From: an uncultured Pelagibacteraceae bacterium
Lineage (GTDB): Bacteria; Pseudomonadota; Alphaproteobacteria; Pelagibacterales; Pelagibacteraceae
Assembly: GCA_902539445.1 (NCBI GenBank)
Contig: CACBIY010000004.1
Span: forward strand, 50,465-114,464
DNA: 64,000 nt
Direction of reading: 5' to 3'
Shown: positions 25,087-37,881 of the stretch, piece by piece
Position numbering within the stretch: position 1 is the first letter of the stretch
Layout: every line of letters starts with the position of its first letter
The notes under the pieces: generated by a model
What the model saw: only the letters and a program-made list of their open reading frames with translations
Database searches by the model: none
Told to the model about the DNA's origin: nothing
Made by a program: the position numbers and the translations under genes

Positions 25087-25683
25087 GTGAAAACAGAATA
25101 TAAAATAATAGTCGATTTAATAGAAGAAAAAACAAGAGTTTTAGATGTTGGCTGCGATGATGGAGCATTAATGGAGTCATTAAAAAAAAATAAAAATGTT
25201 GATGTGAGAGGGATTGAGATTTCAAAGGATAAAGTTCAAACCTGCGTATCAAAAGGACTTACTGTAATTGAGGGAAACGCGGAATTGGATTTAAAACAAT
25301 TTCCAAATGATTCTTTTGATTATGTTGTCCTAGGTCAAACTTTACAAGCTTTCGTAAATCCTGAAATAGTTATAAAAGAACTTTTAAGAGTTGGAAAGAA
25401 AGCAATAATAACAATCCCAAATTTTGGTCATTGGAAAGTAAGATTAAATTTGCTTATCAAAGGAACAATGCCAATCACAGAGTCATTACCAAATGATTGG
25501 TATAACACCCCAAATATTCATATGTGTACGATTAAAGATTTTGTTAAATTTTCAAAAATTACAAACTTTAAAATCTTTAAATCTTTAGCTCTGACTAATA
25601 AAAATATATCAAATATTAATAATTCTAATTTATTTTATAAAAATTTATTTGCAGAATTAGGTATATTCTTAATTGAAAAATAA
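25087..25683 (+). CDS. metW: Methionine biosynthesis protein MetW
   Basis: This 198-residue protein has a SAM-dependent methyltransferase fold with motif I VLDVGCDDGALMESL, EGNAELDL and DYVVLGQTLQ. MetW partners MetX and stimulates or is needed for its activity in several bacteria; no methyl-transfer substrate is established. It starts with GTG two bases after metX, so it is expected to share the SAM-II control. gloB begins one base after its stop. Confidence 0.93.
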   Translation: MKTEYKIIVDLIEEKTRVLDVGCDDGALMESLKKNKNVDVRGIEISKDKVQTCVSKGLTVIEGNAELDLKQFPNDSFDYVVLGQTLQAFVNPEIVIKELLRVGKKAIITIPNFGHWKVRLNLLIKGTMPITESLPNDWYNTPNIHMCTIKDFVKFSKITNFKIFKSLALTNKNISNINNSNLFYKNLFAELGIFLIEK

Positions 25684-25684
25684 G

Positions 25685-26404
25685 ATGAGAATAGAAATAA
25701 TTAAGTGTTTACAAGACAATTATAGTTACCTGTTAATCGATGACACTAAAAACATTGGATGTGTTGTTGACCCTGGTGAGGCAGCTCCAGTTATAAAATA
25801 TGTTGAAAGAAATAATATTGAGTTAAAATATATTCTTAATACTCATCATCATTATGATCATGTAGGTGGCAATTTAGAATTAAAGAAAAGATATAATTCT
25901 AAAATAGTTGGATTTAAAGAAGATAAAGATCGAATTCCAGAAATTGATGTACTTGTGGAAGATAATCAAAAATGGAAAGGCGAAAATTTTGAGGCGAAAA
26001 TTTATCATATTCCAGGTCATACAAGTGGGCATATTGCCTTTCATTTTTTTTTGGAAAAAATAATTTTTACTGGGGATACTTTATTTTCTTTAGGGTGTGG
26101 TAGAATTTTTGAGGGAACTTATGAACAGATGTTCAACTCATTAAAAAAAATAAAAGAACTTCCAATAGATACTCAGATATATTGCGGCCATGAATATACA
26201 TTACAAAATTCAAAATTTTGTGAGTCAAACGATCCTGATAATTCAAATTTAAAGAGTAAAATTGAAGAAATTAAAGAAAAAATAAAAAATGGCCAACCCA
26301 CCATTCCATCAATTTTATCTGATGAAATAGAATGCAATATATTTCTTAAAGCTAAAGATGTTGAAAGTTTTTCAAAATTAAGAGATTTAAAGGACAATTT
26401 TTGA
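25685..26404 (+). CDS. gloB: Hydroxyacylglutathione hydrolase (glyoxalase II)
   Basis: This enzyme hydrolyses S-lactoylglutathione in methylglyoxal detoxification. The metallo-beta-lactamase metal motif is THHHYDHVGG, with further ligands in PGHTSGHIAF, FTGDTLFSLGCGRIFEG and YCGHEYTLQN. From the ATG at 25685, one base after the metW stop, it has 239 residues, close to the usual length. A TTG at 25673 would overlap metW and adds four residues with no support. It may be transcribed with metXW and so be affected by the riboswitch. Confidence 0.93.
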   Translation: MRIEIIKCLQDNYSYLLIDDTKNIGCVVDPGEAAPVIKYVERNNIELKYILNTHHHYDHVGGNLELKKRYNSKIVGFKEDKDRIPEIDVLVEDNQKWKGENFEAKIYHIPGHTSGHIAFHFFLEKIIFTGDTLFSLGCGRIFEGTYEQMFNSLKKIKELPIDTQIYCGHEYTLQNSKFCESNDPDNSNLKSKIEEIKEKIKNGQPTIPSILSDEIECNIFLKAKDVESFSKLRDLKDNF

Positions 26405-26414
26405 TTTATAAAAC

Positions 26415-26442
26415 TTGACTATAGGCTTGCTCAGACTATATT
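26415..26442 (+). promoter_or_regulatory. Sigma-70 promoter of rplU-rpmA
   Basis: TTGACT (26415-26420), 16-base spacer, TATATT (26437-26442), giving a predicted start near 26449 and a leader of about 20 bases before the rplU ATG. Confidence 0.55.
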
Positions 26443-26468
26443 GCCCTTACAAAATTTAGGGTATTTAT

Positions 26469-26867
26469 ATGTCGTTCGCAGTGATAAAAACAGGTGGTAA
26501 ACAATACAAAGTCAAATCTGGAGAGATTTTGAAAATTGAGAAATTAACAGATATTAAAGCTAATTCAAAAATAGAATTTAATGAAATTTTAGCTTATGGA
26601 GATGACAGTAAAATTGAGGTTGGGGCTCCAATGGTAAATGGTGCAAAAGTTGAAGCTGACTTAATTAAAAATAGCAAAAATAGGACTGTATTAATTTTTA
26701 AAAAAAGAAGAAGACATAACTCAAGAAGAAAAAATGGGCATAGACAGGAATATTCTATGATTAGAATAAATAAAATTTTTTCAAAAGATGGTAAAATTCT
26801 CTCAGAGGCTGAAAAAGTTTCAAAGGTAACAAAGAAGACAGAAACAAAAAAAGAGGCTAGTAAATAA
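26469..26867 (+). CDS. rplU: 50S ribosomal protein L21
   Basis: L21 binds 23S rRNA. The sequence begins with the family signature FAVIKTGGKQYKVKSG and contains FKKRRRHNSRRKNGHRQ, the RNA-binding basic region. At 132 residues it carries a roughly 25-residue Lys/Glu/Thr-rich tail beyond the usual domain. AGGG (26457-26460) eight bases before the start is the likely Shine-Dalgarno sequence and can pair with CCCT at 26444-26447. rpmA follows after 13 bases, the standard order. Confidence 0.97.
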   Translation: MSFAVIKTGGKQYKVKSGEILKIEKLTDIKANSKIEFNEILAYGDDSKIEVGAPMVNGAKVEADLIKNSKNRTVLIFKKRRRHNSRRKNGHRQEYSMIRINKIFSKDGKILSEAEKVSKVTKKTETKKEASK

Positions 26868-26880
26868 CTAGGAATTAATT

Positions 26881-27135
26881 ATGGCAACAAAAAAAGCAGG
26901 CGGATCCTCTAGAAATGGACGTGATAGTGCTGGACGAAGACTTGGTGTCAAAAAGTATGGTGGCCAATCTGTTATACCTGGAAATATTATTGTAAGACAA
27001 AGGGGTACAAAAATATTTCCTGGAGAGAACGTAGGAATGGGTAAAGATCACTCAATTTTTTCAGTAATAAAAGGTAAAGTTGTTTTTAAAAAAACAAAAT
27101 CAGATAGAACTTTTGTTTCAGTAAAACCCAATTAA
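26881..27135 (+). CDS. rpmA: 50S ribosomal protein L27
   Basis: This 84-residue L27 starts [16 protein letters not shown] and contains [12 protein letters not shown] and [10 protein letters not shown]. Its N-terminal tail reaches the peptidyl-transferase centre. It needs no proteolytic N-terminal processing, unlike Firmicutes homologues. It forms the usual rplU-rpmA-obg group, with 27 bases before obg. Confidence 0.98.
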   Translation: MATKKAGGSSRNGRDSAGRRLGVKKYGGQSVIPGNIIVRQRGTKIFPGENVGMGKDHSIFSVIKGKVVFKKTKSDRTFVSVKPN

Positions 27136-27138
27136 TAG

Positions 27139-29241
<2,103 letters not shown>

Positions 29242-29242
<1 letters not shown>

Positions 29243-30492
29243 TGAGAAAGATATTAATAAATATTGGTGAAAGATCAAAACAAGCGTTTGCCCAAACAAT
29301 AAATACTTATAAAAAAAATAAAGTTTTAAGTGATTATCTTAAAATGATAAGAAAAAATAAACATTTAATTATTAAGGAAAATAAAAAAGATGTAGATCGG
29401 GCTATCAAAATAAAGTTAAGAGATAATTTAATAAATCGACTAATTTTAAATGAGAAAAAAATCTTGGGTATTATTAATTCAATCCAAAAAATAATTAAGT
29501 TAAAAGATCCAGTTCACAATGTTATTGAAAGATGGAAAAGACCTAATGGACTTGTATTTTCAAAAATATCAATCCCGATAGGAGTAATAGGTGTAATTTA
29601 TGAAAGTAGACCAAATGTAACCTCGGATGTAGCATCATTATGTTTTAAATCTGGAAATCCAGTTATTTTGAAAGGTGGTTCTGAGGCCTTTTATTCTAAT
29701 AAAATTTTATCAAATTTATTCAGAAAAGCTTTGAAGATTAATAAAGTTAATCAAAACTTTGTTCAATTCATCGATATAAAGAATAGAAAAGTGGTAGATT
29801 TTTTACTCACTAAAATGACTAATTTGATTGATGTAATCATACCAAGAGGGGGTAAAAATTTAGTTAAAAAAGTACAAAACATTTCTAAAATTCCAACTAT
29901 TGGTCACTTAGAGGGTGTTTGTCATTCATATGTAGATAAAGATGCAGATCCCAAAATTGCTACCAAAGTAATAGTAAATGCAAAATTAAGAAATACAGCG
30001 ATTTGTGGAGCAACTGAAACAATTTTGCTCAATGAGCGTATAATCAAAAAGTTTGGAGCTCATATATTAAAGATATTAGAGGAAAAAGGTTGTCAAATTA
30101 TTGGTGATAATAAAATACGAAAAATTTACAAAGGTAAAATCAAAAAAGCATCAATCAAAGATTGGTCAAAAGAATATTTATCTGCTACCGTTTCTGTAAA
30201 ATCAGTCAAAAACTTACAAGAGGCTATTTCTCATATTAATAAATATGGAACTATGCATACTGATTGTATTATTACTAAAAACAAAAAAACTGCTAAAAAA
30301 TTTTTAATGGGAGTTAAAAGTTCAATAGCAATGCACAATACATCTACACAATTTGCAGATGGTGGTGAGTTTGGATTTGGTGGCGAAGTTGGAATCTCGA
30401 CAAATGTTCTTCCACCAAGAGGCCCTGTGGGACTTGGACAGCTAATTTCCTACAAATATCAAGTAACAAGTAATGGTAAAATTAGAAAGTAA
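29242..30492 (+). CDS. proA: Gamma-glutamyl phosphate reductase
   Basis: ProA reduces glutamyl-5-phosphate to glutamate-5-semialdehyde using NADPH. The 416-residue aldehyde-dehydrogenase-fold protein has YESRPNVTSDVASLC and GNPVILKGGSEA. The active-site cysteine lies in NTAICGATETILL, and FGFGGEVGISTN sits near the C-terminus. It is coupled to proB and overlaps nadD by 20 bases. Confidence 0.96.
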
Positions 30493-31015
30493 ATTGATTA
30501 CAAAAAGAAATAAAATTGGGATCCTGGGTGGATCCTTCGATCCTGCACACAAAGGTCACTTAACAATCTCAAAAGAAGCAATTAAAAGATTTGAATTACG
30601 AAATGTTATTTGGGCAATAACAAAAAAAAATCCTTTTAAAAAAAAGACGTACACAAGTTTAGATAATAGAATTAAGCATTGCAAAAAAATTATTGGATCA
30701 AGTAAATTAATTAAAGTAAAATTTTATGAAGACACAATTAAATCGAATAAAACTTTTGATTTAATAAATCATATTTCAAAGAACAAAAAAAACAAAATTT
30801 ATTTTATAATGGGAGCTGATAATTTAATAAAATTTCACAAATGGTATAAATGGAAATTAATTTCACAAAAATGTAAAATAATAGTATTTGATAGGCATGG
30901 TTATAAAAAAAAATCATTAAATTCAACCACATATAAAAGATTAAATAGAGAAAATTTGAAATTTATTGAATTTGAAAAGGTCAATATTTCTTCTTCTCAA
31001 TTGAGAAAAATTTGA
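30473..31015 (+). CDS. nadD: Nicotinate-nucleotide adenylyltransferase, C-terminally short
   Basis: NadD adenylylates nicotinate mononucleotide in NAD synthesis. The nucleotidyl-transferase motif GILGGSFDPAHKGHL begins at about residue 16, FIMGADNLIKFHKW is the family's substrate loop, and VNISSSQLRKI corresponds to the ISST-x-IR motif. The protein ends right after this motif, at 180 residues. Most NadD proteins continue for about 25-30 residues with a final helix and a YI-x-x-x-x-LY-type segment. No continuation is visible in other frames downstream, so the ending looks genuine. Confidence 0.88.
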   Translation: MVKLESKLITKRNKIGILGGSFDPAHKGHLTISKEAIKRFELRNVIWAITKKNPFKKKTYTSLDNRIKHCKKIIGSSKLIKVKFYEDTIKSNKTFDLINHISKNKKNKIYFIMGADNLIKFHKWYKWKLISQKCKIIVFDRHGYKKKSLNSTTYKRLNRENLKFIEFEKVNISSSQLRKI

Positions 31016-31032
31016 TATGGTTTAGTTAATTA

Positions 31033-31383
31033 ATGGACAAAATTTCTGATTTAAAAAAAATCATAATTCAAACTTTAGATATCAATAAAGCATTAGACAT
31101 TGTTAGCATCGATCTGAAAGATAAAAGTTCGATGGCTGAATACATGATTATTGCAAGTGGTACGTCATCTAGACATATCCAGTCACTTTCTGAGCAAGTT
31201 TTAGAAAAATTCAAAGATTATGGAATGAAAGATTCAAAAATCGAGGGGAAAGATAGTACTGAGTGGAAACTGGTAGATGGAATAGATCTAATTGTCCATA
31301 TATTTCATCCAGAAAAAAGAAAATTTTATGAACTAGAAAAAATGTGGTCAGAATTTATTCCAAAAGAAAAACTTATAATATGA
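31033..31383 (+). CDS. rsfS: Ribosomal silencing factor RsfS
   Basis: RsfS binds L14 and blocks subunit joining in stationary or starved cells. The 116-residue protein has the family motifs MAEYMIIASGTSSRHIQSL and EWKLVDGIDLIVHIFHPEKRKFYELEKMW. It follows nadD by 17 bases, the classic nadD-rsfS pairing. Its stop overlaps the ctpA start (ATGA). Confidence 0.96.
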   Translation: MDKISDLKKIIIQTLDINKALDIVSIDLKDKSSMAEYMIIASGTSSRHIQSLSEQVLEKFKDYGMKDSKIEGKDSTEWKLVDGIDLIVHIFHPEKRKFYELEKMWSEFIPKEKLII

Positions 31384-32519
31384 GGAAAATTTTTTTTATT
31401 ATCAGTATATTTTTCCTGAAGTTTTCAACTTTTAATCTTGTCATTGCAGCTGAAAATGATGTTTATAAGAAAATAGATTTATTTGGGGAAGTATTAGAAA
31501 AAATTAATAAGGAGTATGTCGATGAAATAAATCAATCTGAAAGTATGGATGCTGCAATAGATGGTTTGCTTCAATCACTAGATCCTTACTCAGCATATAT
31601 GTCACCTGAAATTTTTAACGAAATGCAGACCGAAACAAGTGGTGAATTTGGTGGCTTGGGAATAGAAGTAAATATGGAGTCTGGGGTTGTAAAAGTAATT
31701 TCCCCTATTGACGATACTCCAGCGTCTAGAGCTGGAATTAAAGCTGGTGACTACATCATAAAGATAGATGATATTCAAGTACAAGGTAAATCTCTAAGTG
31801 AGGCTGTAGACTTGATGAGAGGTCCTGTGGGTTCATCAATTATTTTAACTGTAAGAAGAATTGGACAAAAAAAGGCTTTAACATTTGAAATTGTAAGAGA
31901 AATAATTCAAATTAAATCAGTTAAAGCTGATCTTTTAAAAAATAACGTTGGTTATCTAAGATTAACTTCTTTCAATGAAAATAGTGGCGATCAAATAAGA
32001 GAACAAATTAGAGAATTTGAAAAAAATGAAAATATAAACTCATATATACTAGATTTAAGAAATAATCCTGGAGGGTTGTTATCACAAGCTATAAGGATAT
32101 CAGATTTTTTTTTAGATAGTGGGGAGATTGTATCTACCAAAAGTAGAAAGGCCTCTGAAAATAGAAAATGGTTTGCTAAAAAAGGAGATTTGATAGGTGG
32201 CAAAACTTTGGTTGTATTAATTAATTACGGTTCTGCATCTGCTTCAGAAATAGTAGCTGGAGCACTACAAGATCATAAAAGAGCAATTATTTTAGGCGAA
32301 AATAGTTATGGAAAGGGTTCAGTGCAATCAATTATTCCACTAAAGAATAAAGGAGCAATAAGACTCACTGTTGCAAAATATTACCTACCGTCAGGCAAAT
32401 CAATTTCTGAAGTTGGAGTAAGTCCTGACATTGAGATTGATGAAGATACGGATGAATTTAGGATTAAGACAGACACTGATAATCAACTAAGCTACGCATT
32501 AAAACTTTTAAACGGTTAA
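31380..32519 (+). CDS. ctpA: C-terminal processing peptidase, S41 family
   Basis: This is a periplasmic serine protease that trims C-terminal ends of envelope proteins. From the ATG at 31380, overlapping the rsfS stop as ATGA, it has 379 residues. It opens with a signal peptide (hydrophobic residues about 4-20, ending near VIAA). An upstream in-frame ATG at 31344 would bury the signal peptide, so I rejected it. A PDZ domain spans about 85-165. Catalytic Ser is in YGSASASEIV and Lys in YGKGSVQ. rppH begins immediately after the stop. Confidence 0.94.
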   Translation: MRKIFFIISIFFLKFSTFNLVIAAENDVYKKIDLFGEVLEKINKEYVDEINQSESMDAAIDGLLQSLDPYSAYMSPEIFNEMQTETSGEFGGLGIEVNMESGVVKVISPIDDTPASRAGIKAGDYIIKIDDIQVQGKSLSEAVDLMRGPVGSSIILTVRRIGQKKALTFEIVREIIQIKSVKADLLKNNVGYLRLTSFNENSGDQIREQIREFEKNENINSYILDLRNNPGGLLSQAIRISDFFLDSGEIVSTKSRKASENRKWFAKKGDLIGGKTLVVLINYGSASASEIVAGALQDHKRAIILGENSYGKGSVQSIIPLKNKGAIRLTVAKYYLPSGKSISEVGVSPDIEIDEDTDEFRIKTDTDNQLSYALKLLNG

Positions 32520-33005
32520 ATGAAAGAGCAATATAAACATCTACCACTCCGCAGTGGTGTAGGCATTGTTGTTCTTAATCAAGAAGATAAAATTTTTGTT
32601 GCAAGAAGAATAGACAACCCAAAAAACTTTTGGCAAATGCCACAAGGAGGTATTGATGAAGGTGAGGATTTTCTTACCGCCGCATACAGAGAGTTAAAGG
32701 AAGAGACTAGTATTACAAAAGTAGAGCTTATTAAAGAATTAGATGGTTTTATAACATATGAATTACCAGATCACTTATTGGGTATAATTTGGAAGGGTAA
32801 GTATAAAGGACAAAAACAGAAATGGTTTATAATGAAGTTTACTGGAGAGGATAGTGAAATAAATATTAAAACAAAAAAACCTGAATTTCTCGAATGGAAA
32901 TGGATTGAATTAGAATCCTTAACAAAAGTTGTGGTAGATTTTAAATTACACGTCTATCAAGAAATTAAAAAAAAATTAGAGTTATTATTAGTTAATCGAT
33001 CTTAG
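32520..33005 (+). CDS. rppH: RNA pyrophosphohydrolase RppH (Nudix)
   Basis: RppH removes pyrophosphate from the 5' end of mRNAs to start decay. The 161 residues contain the Nudix box GGIDEGEDFLTAAYREL followed by KEETS, after the typical opening YRSGVG-like LRSGVGIVVLN and FWQMPQGG. It starts at the base after the ctpA stop, and its final 18 bases overlap the 3' end of atpC on the other strand. Diadenosine-polyphosphate hydrolysis is a possible side activity. Confidence 0.93.
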   Translation: MKEQYKHLPLRSGVGIVVLNQEDKIFVARRIDNPKNFWQMPQGGIDEGEDFLTAAYRELKEETSITKVELIKELDGFITYELPDHLLGIIWKGKYKGQKQKWFIMKFTGEDSEINIKTKKPEFLEWKWIELESLTKVVVDFKLHVYQEIKKKLELLLVNRS

Positions 33006-33379
33006 AACTTCAACTTTTTGATCTGCTAGATATTTAGCCTGATCACTAATCTCAGATTTACTTGCTTCTGCTTCAGCTTTTTTGAGTAAGTCCCCTTGTT
33101 TAGATTTATCTAAATCTGTCACAGAGAATATTGCGCTTGTTAAGATAGATAAATTATTATTTTTAAATTCAATGATTCCATCTTCTACATAATAATTTTC
33201 ATCACCTGATTTCGAAAATACTTTAATTATTCCAGGTTTTAAAAAAGAAATAATTGATATGTGATCTTTTAAAATCCCCATTTCACCCTCAAATGCAGGT
33301 ACAACAACCTCTAAAACATCCTCTTTTACTAAAAAAGATTTTTCTGGGTTTACAATTTCAATTTTAAACTCTTCGCTCA

Positions 33380-33380
<1 letters not shown>
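32988..33380 (-). CDS. atpC: F1F0 ATP synthase epsilon subunit
   Basis: This 130-residue protein is the epsilon subunit of the F1 central stalk. The N-terminal beta-sandwich shows VVVPAFEGEMGILKDH, and a C-terminal helical region follows (about 85-130). It is the last gene of the five-gene F1 operon and starts at the last base of the atpD stop region. Its 3' end is overlapped by rppH. Confidence 0.93.
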
Positions 33381-35673
<2,293 letters not shown>

Positions 35674-35679
35674 ATTACA

Positions 35680-37215
35680 TTAAGATTTAAAGGTTCCTTT
35701 CAGCTGAGTAATTACTTCTACCAATAGCTTTTCTTTATCTTCATCAAGTTTTCCAGTACTTTGAATTGCTTCAATTATTTCAGGTTTATCTGATTTACAT
35801 TTATTAATAATTTTGTTTTCAAACTCTGATACATCTTTTAAATCAATATCATCGAGATATCCTTTAACACCGCAGAAAACTGATATTACTTGTTCAGCAA
35901 CAGTCAGTGGTGAGTATTGTTTTTGTTTTAGAAGTTCAGTTAGTTTTGAGCCCCTATTTAAAAGTTGTTGTGTAGATGCATCCAAATCAGATCCAAATTG
36001 AGCAAATGCTGCCATTTCTCTGTATTGTGCTAATTCTAGTTTCATCGATCCCGAAACTTTTTTCATAGCTTTTGTTTGAGCTGATGATCCAACTCTAGAT
36101 ACTGATAACCCAACGTTAATTGCTGGTCTAATACCTTGGTTGAATAATTCTGTTTCTAAGAATATTTGACCATCAGTAATTGAAATTACATTAGTAGGAA
36201 TAAATGCAGAAACATCTCCTCCTTGTGTTTCAATAATTGGAAGTGCTGTTAATGAACCACCACCATGCTCGTCGCTTAACTTTGCAGCTCTTTCAAGTAA
36301 TCTACTATGTAGATAAAATACATCTCCCGGATAAGCCTCACGGCCTGGAGGTCTTCTCAATAATAGAGACATTTGTCTGTACGCAACAGCTTGTTTAGAT
36401 AAATCATCATAGATAATAAGTGCATGCATTCCATTATCTCTAAAATACTCACCCATAGCACATCCTGTATATGGTGCTAAAAATTGTAATGGCGCAGAAT
36501 CTGATGCTGTAGCTGCAACAATAGTTGTGTACTCCATTGCACCTGCTTCTTCTAAAGTTTTTTGAATTTGTCTTACCGTTGATCTTTTTTGTCCAACTGC
36601 AACATAAATACAATATAATTTTTGCTTTTCATCACCGGATTCATTTATTTTTTTTTGATTAATAATTGCATCCACAGCAACTGCAGTTTTACCCGTTTGT
36701 CTGTCACCAATAATTAATTCCCTTTGACCTCTTCCAATTGGAACCAAACTATCGATTGATTTTAATCCAGTTTGCATTGGTTCATTGACTGATTGACGAG
36801 GAATAATTCCTGGTGCTTTTACTTCTACCCTAGTTTTTTTAATATTCTTATCAAATGGACCTTTTCCATCAATAGGATTACCTAAACCGTCTACAACTCT
36901 TCCTAACAACTCCTTTCCAACAGGAGTATCAACAATGTTACCTGTACGTTTTACTACATCACCCTCTTTTACATTTCTATCGTCACCAAAAATTACAACA
37001 CCAACATTTTCACTTTCTAAGTTAAGAGCCATTCCTTTTGATCCATCTGCAAATTCCACCATTTCACCAGCTTGTACATTATCCAAACCATAAATTCTTG
37101 CGATACCATCTCCAACTGATAATACCTGACCTACTTCTGCAACTTCGGCTTTTTCACCAAAATTTTTGATTTGTTCTTTTAATATTTTTGTAACTTCTGA
37201 AGGATTTATTTCCAT
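35680..37215 (-). CDS. atpA: F1F0 ATP synthase alpha subunit
   Basis: This 511-residue nucleotide-binding, regulatory subunit of F1 has the P-loop [13 protein letters not shown]. Also present are [17 protein letters not shown] and the conserved [17 protein letters not shown] segment. It starts directly after the atpH stop with no gap. Confidence 0.98.
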   Translation of the reverse strand: MEINPSEVTKILKEQIKNFGEKAEVAEVGQVLSVGDGIARIYGLDNVQAGEMVEFADGSKGMALNLESENVGVVIFGDDRNVKEGDVVKRTGNIVDTPVGKELLGRVVDGLGNPIDGKGPFDKNIKKTRVEVKAPGIIPRQSVNEPMQTGLKSIDSLVPIGRGQRELIIGDRQTGKTAVAVDAIINQKKINESGDEKQKLYCIYVAVGQKRSTVRQIQKTLEEAGAMEYTTIVAATASDSAPLQFLAPYTGCAMGEYFRDNGMHALIIYDDLSKQAVAYRQMSLLLRRPPGREAYPGDVFYLHSRLLERAAKLSDEHGGGSLTALPIIETQGGDVSAFIPTNVISITDGQIFLETELFNQGIRPAINVGLSVSRVGSSAQTKAMKKVSGSMKLELAQYREMAAFAQFGSDLDASTQQLLNRGSKLTELLKQKQYSPLTVAEQVISVFCGVKGYLDDIDLKDVSEFENKIINKCKSDKPEIIEAIQSTGKLDEDKEKLLVEVITQLKGTFKS

Positions 37216-37773
37216 CTATGCCTCTATCATTCTATTTTCAATTTGTTGTAATTTATTTTTGATTGAGGAGTCAACCATAGTACTTCCAACTTGAACTACC
37301 AGACCTCCTATTAAACTTTCATCGTATTTATAGTTTAATTTTATTTTAGAGCTAAAATTCATTGATAACTCATCTGTAATTTTTTTAATTTCATCACTTG
37401 ATAATTTTTTTGCTGATTTCAATTCAGCTATAAGCTCACCTCTTTTTTTGGAACAAATTTCAATAAAACTTTTAAGAATTCGTTCTATAAAAAAGAAACG
37501 TCTCTTTTGAATTAAGAAATTTAAAAAATTTTTAAATAAATTATCAAATTTATAACTAGCAGCTATTTTATTTATCACCTTCGAGAGATCCTCTTGGCTA
37601 GTAGTGGGATCTTTAATCAAATTAAAAAAATCTTTACTTTGATTAATTAGATTTAATACAGATAAAGATTGTTCTTCTATCTGGCTCAATAAATTATTTT
37701 CTTCTGAAAGCTCAAAAAGTGCGAGAGAATACCTTTCAGCTGATGAAATTGAAAATCCTGTATCTTTGCTCAA
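37216..37773 (-). CDS. atpH: F1F0 ATP synthase delta subunit
   Basis: This 185-residue subunit links F1 to the peripheral stalk. AERYSLALFELSEE near the N-terminus and LIGGLVVQVGSTMVDSSIKNKL near the C-terminus are the family signatures. It uses a TTG start, with AGGA on the minus strand about six bases upstream as the Shine-Dalgarno sequence. It is the first gene of atpHAGDC; F0 genes are not in the window, as expected for Alphaproteobacteria, where they are at another locus. Confidence 0.94.
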   Translation of the reverse strand: MSKDTGFSISSAERYSLALFELSEENNLLSQIEEQSLSVLNLINQSKDFFNLIKDPTTSQEDLSKVINKIAASYKFDNLFKNFLNFLIQKRRFFFIERILKSFIEICSKKRGELIAELKSAKKLSSDEIKKITDELSMNFSSKIKLNYKYDESLIGGLVVQVGSTMVDSSIKNKLQQIENRMIEA

Positions 37774-37817
37774 CTTGTTTCCTATATAATGTTGAAGATT
37801 ATTTAAAATTCAGGCTT

Positions 37818-37846
37818 TAATTAGCATATGACCCTTGTGTCTTCAA
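37818..37846 (-). promoter_or_regulatory. Tentative promoter of the atpHAGDC operon
   Basis: On the minus strand, TTGAAG (37846-37841) is followed after 17 bases by TAATTA (37823-37818), preceded by TG one base upstream (an extended -10 arrangement). The 108-base gap between priA and atpH is large for this genome, which suits a promoter, but the -10 match is poor. Confidence 0.3.
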
Positions 37847-37881
37847 GTGACTGATATGTCAAAAATGCCTCTTTTTATTGG

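Noticed and set aside
30990..31032. Frameshift at the end of nadD
   Set aside because: None of the downstream frames encodes a recognisable NadD C-terminus before rsfS begins.
31344..31379. In-frame ATG start for ctpA at 31344
   Set aside because: It would put 12 charged residues in front of the signal peptide. The ATG at 31380 overlaps the rsfS stop as ATGA and begins directly with the signal peptide.
37859..37864. Perfect TTGACA on the minus strand upstream of atpH
   Set aside because: No acceptable -10 element lies 16-18 bases downstream of it, so I favoured the weaker TTGAAG/TAATTA pair.
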